This document shows, piece after piece, positions 48,735 through 59,224 of a stretch of DNA of 64,000 bases. Made by a program: the position numbers and the translations under genes. The notes under the pieces were generated by a model. It saw nothing but the letters and a program-made list of their open reading frames with translations, was not told where the DNA came from and did no database searches. Where the stretch lies: positions 5,828,001 to 5,892,000 of the forward strand of contig NZ_JAUSWW010000001.1 in assembly GCF_030815415.1 (NCBI RefSeq), in the 5' to 3' direction. The stretch's first letter is position 1. Each line of letters opens with the position of its first letter. The DNA is from Streptomyces canus. Its GTDB lineage: Bacteria; Actinomycetota; Actinomycetes; Streptomycetales; Streptomycetaceae.

Positions 48735-49634
48735 ATGCCCTCCTCAAGCTCCAGCGCTCGCGAGAAGCACGCAGAAAGCACAGCGCCGCCGCTCCCCGCG
48801 CCCCTCCAGGTGCCCGTCGCCGACTCCCACACCCACCTCGACATGCAGTCCGGGACGGTCGAGGAGGCCCTCGCGAAGGCCGCGTCGGTGGGCGTGACGA
48901 CGGTCGTGCAGGTCGGCTGCGACGTCCGGGGCTCGCAGTGGGCCGCGGACACGGCGGCGCGGTACGACGCCGTCCACGCGACCGTCGCCCTGCACCCCAA
49001 CGAGGCGCCGCGCATCGTCCACGGCGATCCCGACGGCTGGTCCCGGCAGGGCGCGCGGCAGCCGGGGGGCGCGCAGGCGCTTGACGAGGCGCTCGCGGAG
49101 ATCGAGCGCCTGGCCGCGCTTCCGCAGGTCAAGGGTGTCGGCGAGACCGGCCTCGACTACTTCCGCACCGGCCCCGAGGGCAAGGAGGCGCAGGAGCGCT
49201 CCTTCCGCGCCCACATCGAGATCGCCAAGCGGCACGGCAAGGCCCTGGTCATCCACGACCGCGACGCCCACGCCGACGTCCTGCGCGTGCTCAAGGAGGA
49301 GGGCGCCCCCGAGCGCACCGTCTTCCACTGCTACTCCGGCGACGCCGAGATGGCCGAGCTCTGCGCCCGCGCCGGATACTTCATGTCCTTCGCCGGCAAC
49401 GTCACCTTCAAGAACGCCCAGAACCTGCGGGACGCGGTCGCGGTGGCCCCGCCGGAGCTGCTCCTCGTGGAGACCGACGCGCCCTTCCTGACACCGGTGC
49501 CGTACCGCGGACGGCCCAACGCGCCGTATCTCATCCCGGTCACGGTGCGCGCGATGGCCGCGGTGCGGGGCATCGACGAGGACACGTTGGCCACGGCACT
49601 CGCCGCGAACACCGCTCGGGCGTTCGACTACTGA
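48735..49634 (+). CDS. tatD: TatD family deoxyribonuclease
   Basis: A 299-residue metal-dependent hydrolase. The metal ligands are visible: DSHTHLD at the start of the TIM barrel, E in GVGETGLDYFR, H in VIHDRDAH, H in VFHCYSGD and D in LVETDAPFL. TatD enzymes act as 3'-5' exonucleases in DNA repair or fragmentation. The N-terminal 25 residues (SSSSSAREKHAEST) are not conserved and may include an incorrect start; the first family residue is around VPVADSHTHLD. It precedes the rpf gene by about 100 nt. Confidence 0.93.
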   Translation: MPSSSSSAREKHAESTAPPLPAPLQVPVADSHTHLDMQSGTVEEALAKAASVGVTTVVQVGCDVRGSQWAADTAARYDAVHATVALHPNEAPRIVHGDPDGWSRQGARQPGGAQALDEALAEIERLAALPQVKGVGETGLDYFRTGPEGKEAQERSFRAHIEIAKRHGKALVIHDRDAHADVLRVLKEEGAPERTVFHCYSGDAEMAELCARAGYFMSFAGNVTFKNAQNLRDAVAVAPPELLLVETDAPFLTPVPYRGRPNAPYLIPVTVRAMAAVRGIDEDTLATALAANTARAFDY

Positions 49635-49730
49635 CCCGATCGGCCGTCACCACCCGTAGCCGCGTCGCTTTGGAGAGTGACGGACACTCCGCTAGGTTCT
49701 GGGTCTCTCTGGACCCTGGAGCGTGTCGGC

Positions 49731-51077
49731 GTGAGCAACTCCCAGTACCAGACGTACGAGACGTACGGCCCGAACGATCCGTACGCCGCGGTGTACGACC
49801 CGCACAGCGCGGAGACGGTGGCGTACGGCGTCCAGGTCGCGCCGACACTGCCGACCCCGCCGATGCCCGTGTCGTACGAGGACCCCTACCGGCCCGCCTA
49901 TGAGCTGCCCGAGGCGCCCGCGCCGCACAGCGGAGCGGGCCGGCGGGCCGCGCGCCGGCGGAAGGGGCGGGGCGCCGAGCGTCCGGACAGCGCGATGCGC
50001 CGGCTGCTGCCCCAGGCACTGGTCGTGGCGTTCCTCGCCGGCGGCACCACCGCGTTCGTCGCCAAGGACAAGGCGATCGAGCTGACCGTCGACGGCAAGC
50101 CGCGCACGCTGCACACCTTCGCCGACGACGTGACCGAACTCCTCGCCGACGAGGGCGTCGACGTGGGAGCGCACGACGTGGTCGCGCCCGCTCCCGGGAC
50201 GGAGCTCTCCAGCGGCGACGAGATCGCCGTGCACTACGGGCGTCCCGTACGGCTCACGCTGGACGGGGAGCGGCGCGAGGTGTGGACGACGGCGCGCACG
50301 GTGGACGGGGCGCTCAAGCAGCTGGGGGTGCGCGCGGAGGGCGCGTATCTGTCGACCTCGCGCTCCCGGCCGATCGGACGCGAGGGGCTCACGCTGGACG
50401 TGCGCACCGAGCGCGCGGTCACGGTCATGGCGGACGGCCGGTCGCGCACCGTGCGCACGAACGCGGCGACCGTGGGGGAGGTCGTCGAGGAGGCCGGCAT
50501 CACCCTGCGCGGACAGGACACGACGTCGGTCGCACCGGGAAGTTTTCCGCGTGACGGGCAGACCGTCACCGTGCTGCGGATCACCGGGACCAAGGAGGTC
50601 CGCGAGGAGGCGATCCCGTTCTGGGTGGAGCGGACCGAGGACCCCTCGCTGTTCAAGGGCACGGAGGTCGTCGAGCAGGCGGGGCAGGCGGGGCTGCGGC
50701 GGATCACGTACTCCCTGCGGACCGTCAACGGCGTCAGGCAGAAGCCGCGGCGGATCAGGACCGAGGTGCTCCGGGAGCCGCGGACGCAGCTGGTGAAGGT
50801 GGGAACCAGGCCGATGCCGATGTCCGTGCAGGGCGCGGACGGACTGGACTGGCAGCAACTGGCCGCATGCGAGTCGGGGGGCCGGCCCGACGCGGTGGAC
50901 CCTTCGGGGACGTACGGCGGGCTGTACCAGTTCGACACCCGGACCTGGCAGGCGCTGGGCGGAAGCGGACGGCCGCAGGACGCACCGGCGGCGGAGCAGA
51001 CCTTCCGGGCGAAGAAGCTGTATGTGCAGCGGGGCGCCAGCCCGTGGCCGCACTGCGGGAGCCGGCTGCACGGGTGA
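49731..51077 (+). CDS. Resuscitation-promoting factor (DUF348-G5-Rpf lysozyme-like)
   Basis: A 448-residue RpfB-type protein. The Tyr/Pro-rich cytoplasmic N-terminus (about 1-85) is followed by one anchor helix (LLPQALVVAFLAGGTTAFVA), three DUF348 repeats (each with an ...VTVDGKPRTLHTFADDVTELL-like unit), a G5 domain (about 290-370) and the C-terminal Rpf/transglycosylase fold with LAACESGGRPDAV, where the Glu is catalytic, GTYGGLYQFDTRTW and a Cys pair. It cleaves peptidoglycan in germination and growth. The start is GTG 49731 because it opens MSNSQYQTYETYGPND. It is followed by rsmA with only 33 nt between. Confidence 0.93.
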   Translation: MSNSQYQTYETYGPNDPYAAVYDPHSAETVAYGVQVAPTLPTPPMPVSYEDPYRPAYELPEAPAPHSGAGRRAARRRKGRGAERPDSAMRRLLPQALVVAFLAGGTTAFVAKDKAIELTVDGKPRTLHTFADDVTELLADEGVDVGAHDVVAPAPGTELSSGDEIAVHYGRPVRLTLDGERREVWTTARTVDGALKQLGVRAEGAYLSTSRSRPIGREGLTLDVRTERAVTVMADGRSRTVRTNAATVGEVVEEAGITLRGQDTTSVAPGSFPRDGQTVTVLRITGTKEVREEAIPFWVERTEDPSLFKGTEVVEQAGQAGLRRITYSLRTVNGVRQKPRRIRTEVLREPRTQLVKVGTRPMPMSVQGADGLDWQQLAACESGGRPDAVDPSGTYGGLYQFDTRTWQALGGSGRPQDAPAAEQTFRAKKLYVQRGASPWPHCGSRLHG

Positions 51078-51110
51078 GGGGTGCCCCCGCCGCCCCGTAC
51101 CCTTGTGGCC

Positions 51111-52013
51111 GTGAGCAGCAGCCCCGCCCCCGACGCCCTTCTCGGCCCCGCCGACGTCCGTGAGCTCGCGGAAGTCCTCGGTGTGCGACCGACCAAGCAG
51201 CGCGGGCAGAACTTCGTGATCGACGCGAATACGGTGCGCCGTATCGTCCGCACCGCAGACGTCCGCCCGGACGACGTCGTCGTCGAGGTCGGTCCGGGGC
51301 TCGGGTCCCTCACCCTCGCGCTGCTCGAAGTCGCGGACCGCGTCACCGCGGTCGAGATCGACGACGTGCTCGCCGCCGCGCTGCCCGCCACCATCGCGGC
51401 CCGCATGCCCGGCCGGGCCGACCGGTTCGCGCTGGTGAACTCCGACGCGATGCAGGTCGGCGAGTTGCCGGGCCCGGCGCCCACCGCGCTCGTGGCGAAC
51501 CTGCCCTACAACGTCGCCGTACCCGTCCTCCTGCACATGCTGGAGACCTTCCCGACCATCGAGCGGACCCTCGTCATGGTCCAGGCCGAGGTCGCGGACC
51601 GGCTCGCCGCGGGGCCCGGCTCCCGGGTGTACGGCGTGCCGTCGGTGAAGGCCAACTGGTACGCCGACGTCAAGCGGGCCGGGTCCATCGGCCGCAAGGT
51701 CTTCTGGCCCGCGCCCAACGTCGACAGCGGGCTCGTGTCGCTCGTCAAGCGCGCCGAGCCGGTCACGACCACCGCCTCCAGGCGCGAGGTCTTCGCCGTC
51801 GTCGACGCGGCCTTCGCCCAGCGGCGCAAGACACTGCGGGCCGCCCTCGCCGGATGGGCCGGGTCCGCGGCCGCCGCCGAGGCCGCGCTCGTCGCCGCCG
51901 GGGTCTCGCCGCAGGCGCGCGGGGAGGCCCTCACCGTCGAGGAGTTCGCCCGCATCGCCGAGAACCGCGTCGAACACGACAACCACGCCAACGAGGAGCC
52001 GAACCGCCCATGA
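51111..52013 (+). CDS. rsmA: 16S rRNA dimethyladenosine transferase
   Basis: A 300-residue RsmA (KsgA), which dimethylates A1518 and A1519 of 16S rRNA. Motifs are KQRGQNFVID, VVEVGPGLGSLT (SAM motif I), VTAVEIDD and VANLPYNVAVPVL, the catalytic NLPY. The start is GTG 51111 (MSSSPAPDALLGPADVRELAEVLG). The last codon overlaps the ispE start (ATGA), so the two are coupled; rpf-ksgA-ispE is a conserved actinobacterial order. Confidence 0.96.
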   Translation: MSSSPAPDALLGPADVRELAEVLGVRPTKQRGQNFVIDANTVRRIVRTADVRPDDVVVEVGPGLGSLTLALLEVADRVTAVEIDDVLAAALPATIAARMPGRADRFALVNSDAMQVGELPGPAPTALVANLPYNVAVPVLLHMLETFPTIERTLVMVQAEVADRLAAGPGSRVYGVPSVKANWYADVKRAGSIGRKVFWPAPNVDSGLVSLVKRAEPVTTTASRREVFAVVDAAFAQRRKTLRAALAGWAGSAAAAEAALVAAGVSPQARGEALTVEEFARIAENRVEHDNHANEEPNRP

Positions 52014-52912
52014 GCGTCACCGTCCGCGTCCCCGCGAAGGTCAACGTCCAGCTCGCGGTCGGCGCCGCCCGCCCCGACGGCTTCCACGACCTGGCCAACG
52101 TCTTCCTCGCGGTCGGCCTCCACGACGAGGTGACGGTCACCCCGGCCGACGAACTGCGCGTCACCTGCGCGGGGCCGGACGCGGGGCAGGTGCCGCTCGA
52201 CCGGACGAACCTGGCGGCGCGCGCGGCGCTGGCCCTCGCCGGGCGACGCGGCATCGAACCCGCCGTGCACCTCCACATCGCCAAGGACATCCCCGTCGCC
52301 GGCGGCATGGCCGGCGGCAGTGCGGACGGTGCCGGGGCGCTGCTGGCCTGCGACACCCTGTGGGGCACGAACGCCTCCCGCGAGGAACTGCTCGAGATCT
52401 GCGCCGAGTTGGGCAGCGACGTGCCGTTCAGCCTGGTGGGCGGGGCCGCGCTCGGGACCGGGCGGGGGGAGAAGCTGCGCGTGCTCGACGTCGGCGGGAC
52501 CTTCCACTGGGTCTTCGCGATGGCGGGGCGCGGGCTGTCCACCCCGGCCGTCTTCCGGGAGTTCGACCGGCTGACCGAGGGGCTCGACGTCCCCGAGCCC
52601 GTCGCCTCGCAGGAGTTGATCGACGCGCTCGCGAAGGGCGACGCCGACGCGCTCGCCGCGGCCGTCTCCAACGACCTTCAGCCCGCCGCCCTTTCGCTCT
52701 TCCCGGAGCTCGCCGACACCCTCGCGGCCGGCCGGACCGCGGGTGCGCTCGCCGCGCTGGTGTCGGGATCGGGTCCGACGACGGCGTTCCTGACGCGCGA
52801 TCCGCAGGCCGCGGCGAAGGTGGCCGCGGCCCTGACGGCGTCCGGCACCTGCCGGACCGTGCGGACCGCGTCGGGGCCCGCGGCGGGTGCGACCGTGGTG
52901 GCCGGATCCTGA
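52010..52912 (+). CDS. ispE: 4-diphosphocytidyl-2-C-methyl-D-erythritol kinase
   Basis: A 300-residue GHMP kinase of the MEP pathway, phosphorylating CDP-methylerythritol for isoprenoid precursors. Motifs are VRVPAKVNVQLAVGAARPDGFHDL, the ATP-binding PVAGGMAGGSADGAGALL, SDVPFSLVGGAALGTGRG and the C-terminal LVSGSGPTTAFL. The ATG at 52010 overlaps the rsmA stop. It is followed by a small open frame and the ABC-F gene. Confidence 0.96.
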   Translation: MSVTVRVPAKVNVQLAVGAARPDGFHDLANVFLAVGLHDEVTVTPADELRVTCAGPDAGQVPLDRTNLAARAALALAGRRGIEPAVHLHIAKDIPVAGGMAGGSADGAGALLACDTLWGTNASREELLEICAELGSDVPFSLVGGAALGTGRGEKLRVLDVGGTFHWVFAMAGRGLSTPAVFREFDRLTEGLDVPEPVASQELIDALAKGDADALAAAVSNDLQPAALSLFPELADTLAAGRTAGALAALVSGSGPTTAFLTRDPQAAAKVAAALTASGTCRTVRTASGPAAGATVVAGS

Positions 52913-52990
52913 CGTCTTTGCCCGATCTCCACACGATCTACTGCGGACGTAGTACGTGGGCAACACCACGGGCCCCTGGAAGGCAGGTCC

Positions 52991-53170
52991 GTGTCCGCAT
53001 CGGCCACCACCGCCTTCGCCGCCCCCTACGTCGGCGCCCGCTGGGCCGGCGCCGACCTGCGTCTGCCGGACACGGCGACTGGCGGACGCGGCGACTGGCC
53101 GGAGACGGACTGCCCCGGGCAGACGATGTACGACCTGCCGGCCGAGGTGCGGGCGGCAGCCGCCCGCTGA
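52991..53170 (+). CDS. Possible 59-residue protein between ispE and ABC-F gene
   Basis: A short frame from GTG 52991 to TGA 53170 begins MSASATTAFAAPYVGARWAG and ends AEVRAAAAR. It has GGAAGGCAGG upstream and a moderately normal amino-acid composition with a TATGGRGDWPETDCPG segment. No family is recognised, and the high-GC background produces chance frames, so I am not sure it is expressed. Its place in the conserved ispE-ABC-F gap is the only support. Confidence 0.35.
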   Translation: MSASATTAFAAPYVGARWAGADLRLPDTATGGRGDWPETDCPGQTMYDLPAEVRAAAAR

Positions 53171-53265
53171 CCCGCTGAGGAGGGCGGCGTAGCGGGTGCG
53201 GGGCGAGGGGCGACCGGCGGCCGGACTACCCTGGAGGGTCGAGCATCCCCCTTGTCAGGAGAGAA

Positions 53266-55068
<1,803 letters not shown>

Positions 55069-55174
55069 AGGGTGCGTGAAGGCGCATAACGGAGGCATCA
55101 CGGGCCGGTCCTCCCTTGGGTACAGGGGATGATCGGCCCGGGTTCCTGTCGGTCCCGGGTGATAGAAAGAGCCG

Positions 55175-55234
55175 TCTGAGATCTTTCTGAGTACGACTCT
55201 GAGTCCGTTACGTACCTCAGGGCGTGGCTATAAA
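55175..55234 (+). promoter_or_regulatory. Three phased TCTGAG direct repeats and TATAAA -10 upstream of propeller gene 1
   Basis: TCTGAG occurs at 55175-55180, 55186-55191 and 55198-55203, about one helical turn apart (11 and 12 bp), and TATAAA at 55229-55234 is a good -10 hexamer 26 nt before the ATG. The repeats lie where an activator would bind (about -35 to -65). The -35 region itself (CGTTAC at 55206-55211) is weak, which fits activator dependence. Confidence 0.5.
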
Positions 55235-55259
55235 TCAGTGAACGAGGGGGAACGCGCTG

Positions 55260-57047
55260 ATGTCCCAGCCGCCCAACCAGCCGCCCGGCTTCGGAGCACC
55301 GCAGGACCCGCCGCCGCAGGGTGGCTTCGGCGCGCCGCCGCCCCCTGCGGGCCCGCCGCAGACGCCGCCGCCTCCGCAGGGGCCGCCGGCGGGTGCGCCC
55401 CAGCCCGGTTACGGCTACCCCCAGAAGCAGCCCGCCGGTCCGTACGGCCAGCCGCAGCAGCCGGGGCCGTACGCCCAGCCCCAGCAGCCGGGCCCCTACG
55501 GCCAGCCCGGTCCCTACGGTCAGCCCCAGCCGCCCGGCCCCTACGGCCAGCCCGGCTACGGCTACCCGCCCCAGCCGCAGTACCCCGGCGGCCCCGGCAC
55601 CCCGCCGTCCGGCTCGCGCAACCCCTTCAAGGGCAAGCCGGGCCTCCTCATCGCCGCGGCCGTGGCCGGGCTGCTGGTGGTCGGCGGCACCGTGTGGGCG
55701 GTCGCGAGCGGCGGCGACGACGACCCGAAGAAGCCGGTCGCCAAGGAGAGCGGCAGCCCCAAGCCGTCCGCCTCCGACGACCCGGTCAACCCCGGCTACG
55801 GCGACGGTGGCGGCGGCGAGGAGCAGACGGACCTCAACGAGGGCCGCCAGTCCGGTGAGTCGAAGGTGCTCTGGTACAAGGACGCGCCCGACGCGCCCGG
55901 CAACGGCGCCGACGCCCCCGGCATGTGGATCACCGACAAGACCGCGGTGAAGGCGGCCTACAAGCAGCTCTTCGCCTACAACGTCGGCGACGGCAAGCCC
56001 ACCTGGGCCCCGATCACCTTCGACCAGAAGATCTGCGCGACCACCCCGCAGCAGACGGCCTCCGGCAAGATCGTCGTGGCCTACATGAGCGGCAGCAGCG
56101 ACCGCGCGGAGTGCAACAAGCTCCAGGAGATCGACCTCAACACCGGCGAGAAGGGCTGGAGCGGCGAGGTCGCCGACGGCGAGCTGTTCGACAGCACCCT
56201 CCAGATCGAACTGTCCATCACCGGCAAGACGCTGATGGTGGGCCGCTCGATGTCGGGCACCGGCTACGACGTCGAGACCGGCAAGAAGCTCTTCGACAAG
56301 GCGAAGTACGGCAACGCCTGCTTCCCCAGCGCCTTCGCGGGCGGCGCCAAGCTGATCGCCGTCTCCTCCTGCGACGCCTCCGGTGACAACGAGCACGACG
56401 AGGTGCAGGAACTGGACCCGACGACCGGCAAGGTCAAGTGGACCCAGAAGTTCGACAAGGGCTGGCGGGTCGCGCGCGCCTACTCCCTCGACCCGCTGGT
56501 CATCTACAGCACCAACAAGGACAAGAACAGCTGGAACATCTCCACGTTCACCGACGGCGGCAAGTTCCGCTCCCAGGTCGCCTTCGACGAGGACTTCGCC
56601 CCCGCCTGCGACTGGGCGATCTTCGCGCGTGACCTGACGGGCTGCACGGGCGCGGTCGCCGACGCGGACACGCTCTACCTGCCCACCGAGGCCACCTCCA
56701 GCGCCAACGAGATCGTGGCGATCAACCTCTCCAACGGCAAGGAGAAGTGGCGGGTCAAGTCCCCGGCGGACGAGTCGATGCTGCCGCTGAAGATCGAGAA
56801 CGGCAAGCTCATCGCCTACGTCCAGCCGTCGTACGACGCGGGCGGTCAGGTCGTCTCCCTCGCCACCACCGGCTCGAACCACAAGCCGGCCAAGCTGCTC
56901 CAGAACCCGGCGGGCATCGCCGACATCGAGGACGGCTTCTACTCCAAGGCCGTCGACTGGGTCGACGGACGCTTCTACCTCTCGACCACACGGCTGAGCG
57001 GCAACGACGACACGCAGGAGAAGCTGATGCTCGCCTACGGCAAGTAG
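55260..57047 (+). CDS. Pro-rich, membrane-anchored PQQ-like beta-propeller protein 1
   Basis: A 595-residue protein. The first ~115 residues are a Pro/Gln/Gly/Tyr-rich tail with GYGQPQQPGPYG-type repeats. One helix (about 125-148, PGLLIAAAVAGLLVVGGTVWAVA) follows, then a Ser/Pro linker and an extracytoplasmic propeller of the PQQ-like repeat family (EIDLNTGEKGWSG, ELDPTTGKVKWTQ, INLSNGKEKWRVKS) with about six blades. Orientation is cytoplasmic N-terminus and exported propeller. Ligand and partner are unknown; such proteins may scaffold envelope complexes. It starts at ATG 55260. A paralogue follows directly. Confidence 0.88.
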   Translation: MSQPPNQPPGFGAPQDPPPQGGFGAPPPPAGPPQTPPPPQGPPAGAPQPGYGYPQKQPAGPYGQPQQPGPYAQPQQPGPYGQPGPYGQPQPPGPYGQPGYGYPPQPQYPGGPGTPPSGSRNPFKGKPGLLIAAAVAGLLVVGGTVWAVASGGDDDPKKPVAKESGSPKPSASDDPVNPGYGDGGGGEEQTDLNEGRQSGESKVLWYKDAPDAPGNGADAPGMWITDKTAVKAAYKQLFAYNVGDGKPTWAPITFDQKICATTPQQTASGKIVVAYMSGSSDRAECNKLQEIDLNTGEKGWSGEVADGELFDSTLQIELSITGKTLMVGRSMSGTGYDVETGKKLFDKAKYGNACFPSAFAGGAKLIAVSSCDASGDNEHDEVQELDPTTGKVKWTQKFDKGWRVARAYSLDPLVIYSTNKDKNSWNISTFTDGGKFRSQVAFDEDFAPACDWAIFARDLTGCTGAVADADTLYLPTEATSSANEIVAINLSNGKEKWRVKSPADESMLPLKIENGKLIAYVQPSYDAGGQVVSLATTGSNHKPAKLLQNPAGIADIEDGFYSKAVDWVDGRFYLSTTRLSGNDDTQEKLMLAYGK

Positions 57048-57102
57048 CCCCTCGCACCGTCACGTTCCCGCCGTCGTCCCTACTTCCCGAGGTACCCGCG
57101 TC

Positions 57103-58938
57103 ATGACCCAGCCGCCGCCCCCGCCGCCCAACCAGCCCCCGCCCGGGGGAGGTTTCGGCCCGCCGCAGGACCAGCCGCCGCAGCAGCCCGGATTCGGCGC
57201 CCCGCAGCCGCCGGCCCAGCAGCCCGGTTACGGCTACCCCCAGACGCCCCCGCCGCCGCAGGGCGCCCCGCAGACGCCCCCGCCCCCGCAGGCACCGCCG
57301 GCGGACCAGGGCTACGGCTATCCCGGCCAGCAGCAGACGCCGTACGGGCAGCAGCCGAACCCGTACGGGCAGCAGCAGCCCGGCGGTTACGGCCAGCCCG
57401 ACCCCTATGGCCAGCAGCCCGGTTACGGCTACCCGCAGCCGACCATGCCGATGCACCCCCAGCCCGGTCAGCCTGCCGGTGGCGGACGGAAGATCAGTCC
57501 GCAGCTGGCGATCATCGTCGCGGCGGTGGTGGTGATCGCGCTGATCGTGGGCGGCGGTGTCTGGTACGCCTCCTCGTCCGGCGACGACAAGAAGGACACC
57601 GCGAGCACCAGCGGCGGCACCGGCGGTGGCGGCGACGAGAAGGGCGGCACCGGCGGCACCTCCAGCAAGGGTGACGAGAAGGTCCCCTCCAGCACCGCCG
57701 CGTCCGTCCTCTTCCAGGTCCCGCAGCCCGAACTCGAGGTCGACACCACGTACACGGTGGACGGCTCCTGGCTGACCGACAAGGTCTATGCCAAGAGCGG
57801 CATCGCCGAGATCGTCGGCTACGACCTCGCCAAGGGCACGAAGCTGTGGACGATCAAGTTGCCCGGGCCGGTGTGCCGGGCCAGCCGGCACATGACCGAG
57901 GACAACCTGACGGCCATCGCCTTTGAGCCGGCGATGCCGACGAAGGACCGTACCGCGGGCTGCAGCCAGATCGCCGCGATCGACCTGGACGCGGGCAAGA
58001 AGCTGTGGACCAAGACGGCCAAGACCGGTGACCGGCTGATCACCTGGGACAACGTCAACGTCAGCGCGAACACGGTCGCCTCGGGCAGCACCAGCGGCGG
58101 TGCCGCCTGGGACATCTCCACAGGCAAGTCCCTGTGGACCCCCAAGCCCACCGACCCCTGCTACGACGCGGGCTACGGCGGCGGCGAGAAGCTGGTCGCG
58201 GTCCGCAAGTGCGGCTCGTACGACGCCCGCCAGCTGCACATCCAGACCATCGACCCGGCCTCCGGGAAGGTGATCTCCGAGTACAAGCTGGCGCAGGGCA
58301 TCGAGTACGCGAGCATCATCTCCACCGAGCCGCTGGTCGTGGCCGCCGAGGTCGGCGAGGTCGAGGGCGCCAGAGGTATCTCGGATGTCTTCGCCATCGA
58401 CAACAAGACCGGCAAACTGCGCTCCCATGTCTCCCTGGCGACGGACCAGTACGAAGCCCGCTGTGACGGGATCTACCAGATCGAATACTGCTTCCAGGTC
58501 GTGGTCGGCAACGACCGGCTCTACGTGCAGACCGCGGAACACGACGGCACCGGTGACGAGTACAGCAACCGGACCAACGAGATCGTCGCCTTCGACCTGG
58601 CCTCCGGCAAGCAGACCGGCCAGCGCGCTGACGCCGGCGACAGCTACACGATCACCCCGCTGCGCATGGACGGCGGCAACCTGCTGGCGTACAAGCAACC
58701 GCCGTACGACAAGGGCGGCCAGATCGTGACCATCGACGGCGGCTCTTTCAAGGAGACGAAGCTCCTGGAGATGCCGTCGACGAAGGCGGTGCGCGACGTG
58801 GAGACCAGCATGCTCCCCGACTCTTCCGAGATCCTCTACCACGACGGCCAGTTGTTCATGTCGAAGGTCTACGCGAGCGATTTCGGCAGCGGTTCGACCG
58901 AGAAGAGGTATCTCGCGATCGCTTTCGGCGCGAAGTAG
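57103..58938 (+). CDS. Pro-rich, membrane-anchored PQQ-like beta-propeller protein 2
   Basis: A 611-residue paralogue of the preceding gene with the same order: Pro/Gln/Tyr-rich tail (about 1-120, GYGYPQTPPPPQ repeats), one helix (about 130-152, LAIIVAAVVVIALIVGGGVWYA), Gly/Ser/Thr linker and a propeller with YDLAKGTKLWTIKLP, IDLDAGKKLWTK and FDLASGKQTGQR. It has Cys in VCRAS, GCSQ and YCFQ, possibly disulfides. The ATG at 57103 comes 55 nt after the first gene, so they are an operon. The pair arose by tandem duplication with moderate divergence. Confidence 0.88.
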   Translation: MTQPPPPPPNQPPPGGGFGPPQDQPPQQPGFGAPQPPAQQPGYGYPQTPPPPQGAPQTPPPPQAPPADQGYGYPGQQQTPYGQQPNPYGQQQPGGYGQPDPYGQQPGYGYPQPTMPMHPQPGQPAGGGRKISPQLAIIVAAVVVIALIVGGGVWYASSSGDDKKDTASTSGGTGGGGDEKGGTGGTSSKGDEKVPSSTAASVLFQVPQPELEVDTTYTVDGSWLTDKVYAKSGIAEIVGYDLAKGTKLWTIKLPGPVCRASRHMTEDNLTAIAFEPAMPTKDRTAGCSQIAAIDLDAGKKLWTKTAKTGDRLITWDNVNVSANTVASGSTSGGAAWDISTGKSLWTPKPTDPCYDAGYGGGEKLVAVRKCGSYDARQLHIQTIDPASGKVISEYKLAQGIEYASIISTEPLVVAAEVGEVEGARGISDVFAIDNKTGKLRSHVSLATDQYEARCDGIYQIEYCFQVVVGNDRLYVQTAEHDGTGDEYSNRTNEIVAFDLASGKQTGQRADAGDSYTITPLRMDGGNLLAYKQPPYDKGGQIVTIDGGSFKETKLLEMPSTKAVRDVETSMLPDSSEILYHDGQLFMSKVYASDFGSGSTEKRYLAIAFGAK

Positions 58939-58957
58939 GCGCAGAACCACCCGTGAT

Positions 58958-58991
58958 CACGGCCCCGTCCCTGCTCAGGGACGGGGCCGTG
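58958..58991 (+). terminator. Terminator after the propeller operon
   Basis: A perfect 15-bp stem (58958-58972 and 58977-58991; CACGGCCCCGTCCCT) with a GCTC loop, 20 nt past the stop of propeller gene 2. Confidence 0.85.
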
Positions 58992-59174
58992 CACGTACCA
59001 CCCATCAACCTCGAATGCCGGAAATTCCGTCGATCCGGGGCACTTCTCACCGGTAGGGGGAGCGCAACGTCGAACAAGCGTGTAGCTTCCGGGGGCATGA
59101 AGGGCGGGGGAGCCGGGAGGGGGCTCCTGTCCGTGCGATCAGTGGGCATCCATAGTGGAGCTCCCACAGCGGGG

Positions 59175-59198
59175 CATGGGGATCGTTGCATGGGGATC
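59175..59198. repeat. Direct repeat CATGGGGATC x2 upstream of orphan regulator
   Basis: CATGGGGATC occurs at 59175-59184 and 59189-59198, 14 bp apart, 27-50 nt before the regulator start. It could be a binding site for the regulator itself or a chance duplication in the G-rich leader. Confidence 0.35.
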
Positions 59199-59224
59199 CA
59201 TTGGGGGGACTGGGGGGTTGCTCG

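Noticed and set aside
49635..49730. ydaO/c-di-AMP riboswitch before the rpf gene, as known for other Streptomyces cell-wall hydrolases
   Set aside because: The gap is only 96 nt, too short for this riboswitch, and lacks its characteristic stems.
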